Source of the DNA: Erysipelotrichaceae bacterium
Lineage (GTDB): Bacteria > Bacillota_I > Bacilli_A > Erysipelotrichales > Erysipelotrichaceae
NCBI GenBank assembly: GCA_017620435.1
Contig: JAFZQL010000069.1
Location: 1-7,596 of the forward strand
DNA length: 7,596 bases
Reading direction: 5' to 3'
Position numbers and translations under genes: made by a program. Below are positions 5,778 to 7,596 of this stretch, piece after piece. Position 1 is the stretch's first letter. Every line of letters starts with the position of its first letter. The notes under the pieces were generated by a model that ran no database searches, was not told the origin of the DNA, and saw only the letters and a program-made list of their open reading frames with translations.

Positions 5778-7121
5778 TTATTTTCTCAACTGATGTTCCA
5801 GCGTCCAGCCGGATTTGTAGAAATACAGGGTCGCCAGTGTCCCAGCCATTACAAAACCGAAAGCCGTTCCCAGATACAGGACATGGACGTCGTAGAACAG
5901 TTTCAGACCGATCCAGACAAACAGATACTTGCAAAGGCACTGGGAAAAGATGGCGATGTACATCGGGATACGGACATTGCCTGCACCTCTGTTGGCGCCG
6001 TTGTAGATATGGGACAGGGAAGCAAAGAACATGCCGAAATTGGAGAAACGGATCATCCGGCTTCCGTAATAGATCACTTCCGGAGAATCGTTGAATCTGC
6101 TTACCAGCCACGGTGCCATTAGCATGATGACTGTGATCGAAAGAATGGTAAAGAAGGAAGAAAGGATCGCACTTTCCCTGATCGATTCCTGTACCCGGTC
6201 GTATTTCTCGGCACCCATGTTCTGGGCGACCATGGACATCGTAGCGCTGGAGATGGAGACCGAAGCCAGCTGCGCCCAGTTTCCCACTTTTTCCGCAACG
6301 CCGATGCCGGCTATGACTTCGTTCGGGAAACGGTTGATGAAAGACTGGACCATGACGGAACTGATTGCGATCAGCATGTTCTGGAAACCGGCAGGGATGC
6401 CAAGGATGCAGATATCGGCTACGACTTTCAGGCTCAGATCCATATTCCGGATATCGAAGTTGATCCCATCATAGTGGAACATCAGTCTTAATGCCAGATA
6501 GTCCGTTACAAACTGAGAAATGATCGTAGCAATGGCTGTACCGATCACGTTCAGATGCATCAGTCTGACAAAGATCAGCCCCAGAACGATGTTGACGATC
6601 GATGAGATCACAGAATAATAGAACTGATGTTTCGTATCGCCGAAGCTCTTTAAAATAAAGAAACACATCTGGCTGGTCAGAACAGCCGTATTGCCCAGCA
6701 GATAGACTCTCAGATAAGCCAGAGCGTCTTCAAACAGATCAGGGCCGATATTGCACAGTTTCATCAGAAACGGCAGGAAAAGTTCCGAAAGCACAGTCAG
6801 GGCAACGCCTCCGGCCAGTGCGAATACGACTGAAGTATCCAGGGATCTTTTCAGGTTTTCTTTGTCTCCGGCTCCGTAGTATCTGGCTACCAGGATCCCC
6901 GCACCCATGCCGAGACCATAGAAGGTATAGTTGAAGATGTTGCAGATCCAGGTGCAGGCGCTTACTGCGCTCAGGGCCTTTAAAGATACATAGTTTCCTA
7001 CGATCATGGAGTTGGTGATGTTGTAGAGTTCCGAAAAGATCATCGAAAGAAAGACCGGCCAGGAGAAGGCCAAGATCTGTTTACGGATATTCCCTTCTGT
7101 CAGCAGAACGTTTTTTGCCAT
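5778..7121 (-). CDS. MATE-family multidrug/toxin efflux transporter
   Basis: This 447-residue integral membrane protein has about twelve hydrophobic segments and the two-fold internal symmetry of MATE exporters. The halves match at WPVFLS (21-26) against GIPAGFQ (241-247), and at ARYYGAGDKENLKRSLDTS (79-97) against AQNMGAEKYDRVQESIRES (299-317), the conserved cytoplasmic loops. Length is typical. MATE proteins export cationic drugs, dyes or metabolites using a Na+ or H+ gradient; the substrate cannot be deduced, and Bacillota carry many such paralogues of unknown cargo. The start codon overlaps the Nudix stop by one base (TAATG), with GGAAAGAG (7135-7128) 6 nt upstream, so translation is probably coupled. 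A terminator follows at once. Relatives in the wider MOP superfamily, such as polysaccharide flippases, fit less well. Confidence 0.93.
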   Translation of the reverse strand: MAKNVLLTEGNIRKQILAFSWPVFLSMIFSELYNITNSMIVGNYVSLKALSAVSACTWICNIFNYTFYGLGMGAGILVARYYGAGDKENLKRSLDTSVVFALAGGVALTVLSELFLPFLMKLCNIGPDLFEDALAYLRVYLLGNTAVLTSQMCFFILKSFGDTKHQFYYSVISSIVNIVLGLIFVRLMHLNVIGTAIATIISQFVTDYLALRLMFHYDGINFDIRNMDLSLKVVADICILGIPAGFQNMLIAISSVMVQSFINRFPNEVIAGIGVAEKVGNWAQLASVSISSATMSMVAQNMGAEKYDRVQESIRESAILSSFFTILSITVIMLMAPWLVSRFNDSPEVIYYGSRMIRFSNFGMFFASLSHIYNGANRGAGNVRIPMYIAIFSQCLCKYLFVWIGLKLFYDVHVLYLGTAFGFVMAGTLATLYFYKSGWTLEHQLRK

Positions 7122-7596
7122 TATGTTCTCTTTCCAATGTGCGTATGAGCACCTTCGTGATCTCTCATCCAGAACAGCAGTTCGATCAGAGCTTTATGAT
7201 ACGGAATAAAGATCCCTTCTTGTAACATCTTCAGGATCTCTTCCTGATCTGCCCACTTGACTCTCCGGACTTCTTCTTCCTGAAGCTTCAGATCGTTAAG
7301 GTCGATGTCTCTTGTCAGGACATACATGTCGTCGAAACCCTGAGGAAACGAGATTGTCATTGCCGGTCTTTCGTTTGAAAAATCGATCTTCAGTCCAAGC
7401 TCTTCCAACGTTTCCCGTTCGATCGCTCTACCGGAATCATCTCCCGAGACTGCGCTTCCTCCTACCGTGATGTCCCACATGTTCGGCCATCCGTCCTTGA
7501 TCGGCTGACGCTGCTGTATCAGCATCTCTCCTTTTGTATTAAACAGGCACAGATGGACGACGATGCGGTACATGCCTTCCGGCTGTTTCTCTCCTC
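7121..7596 (-). CDS. Nudix hydrolase, 5' end outside the window
   Basis: The frame is open to the window edge. The ATG at 7573-7571 is probably internal, because the codons before it read GEKQPEGMYRIVVH, matching the family segment usually written RGE-LPEGEYH-VVH that precedes the Nudix fold in YfcD-like and IPP-isomerase-like members. Numbered from that Met, the Nudix box is G39-x5-D45-x7-R53-E54-x2-E57-E58-x-G60-L61. The metal-binding REx2EExG core is intact, while the first Glu of the consensus is Asp. Preceding residues MWDITVGGSAVSG are typical of this subgroup. Such enzymes cleave nucleoside-diphosphate-linked compounds with Mg2+ in the cytoplasm; the substrate is not predictable. It is the upstream partner of the MATE gene, and its stop overlaps that start by one base. 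Confidence 0.88.
   Translation of the reverse strand, partial: GEKQPEGMYRIVVHLCLFNTKGEMLIQQRQPIKDGWPNMWDITVGGSAVSGDDSGRAIERETLEELGLKIDFSNERPAMTISFPQGFDDMYVLTRDIDLNDLKLQEEEVRRVKWADQEEILKMLQEGIFIPYHKALIELLFWMRDHEGAHTHIGKRT

Noticed and set aside
5649..6122. A 157-codon plus-strand frame spanning the lipoprotein start and MATE 3' end
   Set aside because: It crosses the terminator and promoter gap and is antisense to conserved MATE sequence; its translation lacks membrane or domain features.
1..7596. Mobile element, CRISPR array, tRNA/rRNA or riboswitch
   Set aside because: No transposase or integrase motif, no direct-repeat array and no long intergenic leader is present; all gaps are about 110 bases or shorter and are accounted for by promoters and terminators.

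Overview
The window looks like chromosomal DNA from a low-to-mid GC Bacillota (Firmicutes). The evidence is strong AGGAGG-type ribosome sites, short operons with overlapping stop/start codons, simple hairpin-plus-T-run terminators, a mannose-family PTS EIIA and a lipobox protein. An Erysipelotrichia-like gut or oral anaerobe is my best guess, but it rests on general protein flavour and is weakly supported. Coding density is high. I see no mobile element, CRISPR array, tRNA or rRNA, and no gene-free stretch over about 110 bases.

Layout, left to right. At the left edge are two translationally coupled minus-strand genes: mutY (A/G mismatch adenine glycosylase) followed by a Gfo/Idh/MocA oxidoreductase cut by the window edge. 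Next comes a minus-strand operon of three tandem SIS-domain (phosphosugar-binding) paralogues, closed by a terminator just before mutY. An orphan mannose-type PTS EIIA gene is divergent from this operon. The 79-bp gap between them carries back-to-back extended -10 promoters and a perfect 6-3-6 inverted repeat placed where one regulator could control both directions. The EIIA gene ends in a strong terminator that faces a minus-strand lipoprotein gene. That lipoprotein has a duplicated beta-rich domain followed by Ig-like (BIG2-type) domains. At the right edge a Nudix hydrolase, whose start lies outside the window, is coupled to a MATE-family efflux transporter and closed by a terminator.

How the genes may work together: the clearest functional unit is the SIS triad plus EIIA. 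An EIIA relays phosphate from HPr toward sugar uptake and SIS proteins bind phosphosugars, so a dedicated sugar-phosphate pathway or a PTS-linked sensing module is plausible. The transporter subunits IIB, IIC and IID are not in the window. The first SIS protein of the operon has lost most of the phosphosugar-binding signature kept by its two neighbours, which makes it a candidate non-catalytic partner subunit. This set is the most interesting content here; the rest is ordinary housekeeping or accessory material.
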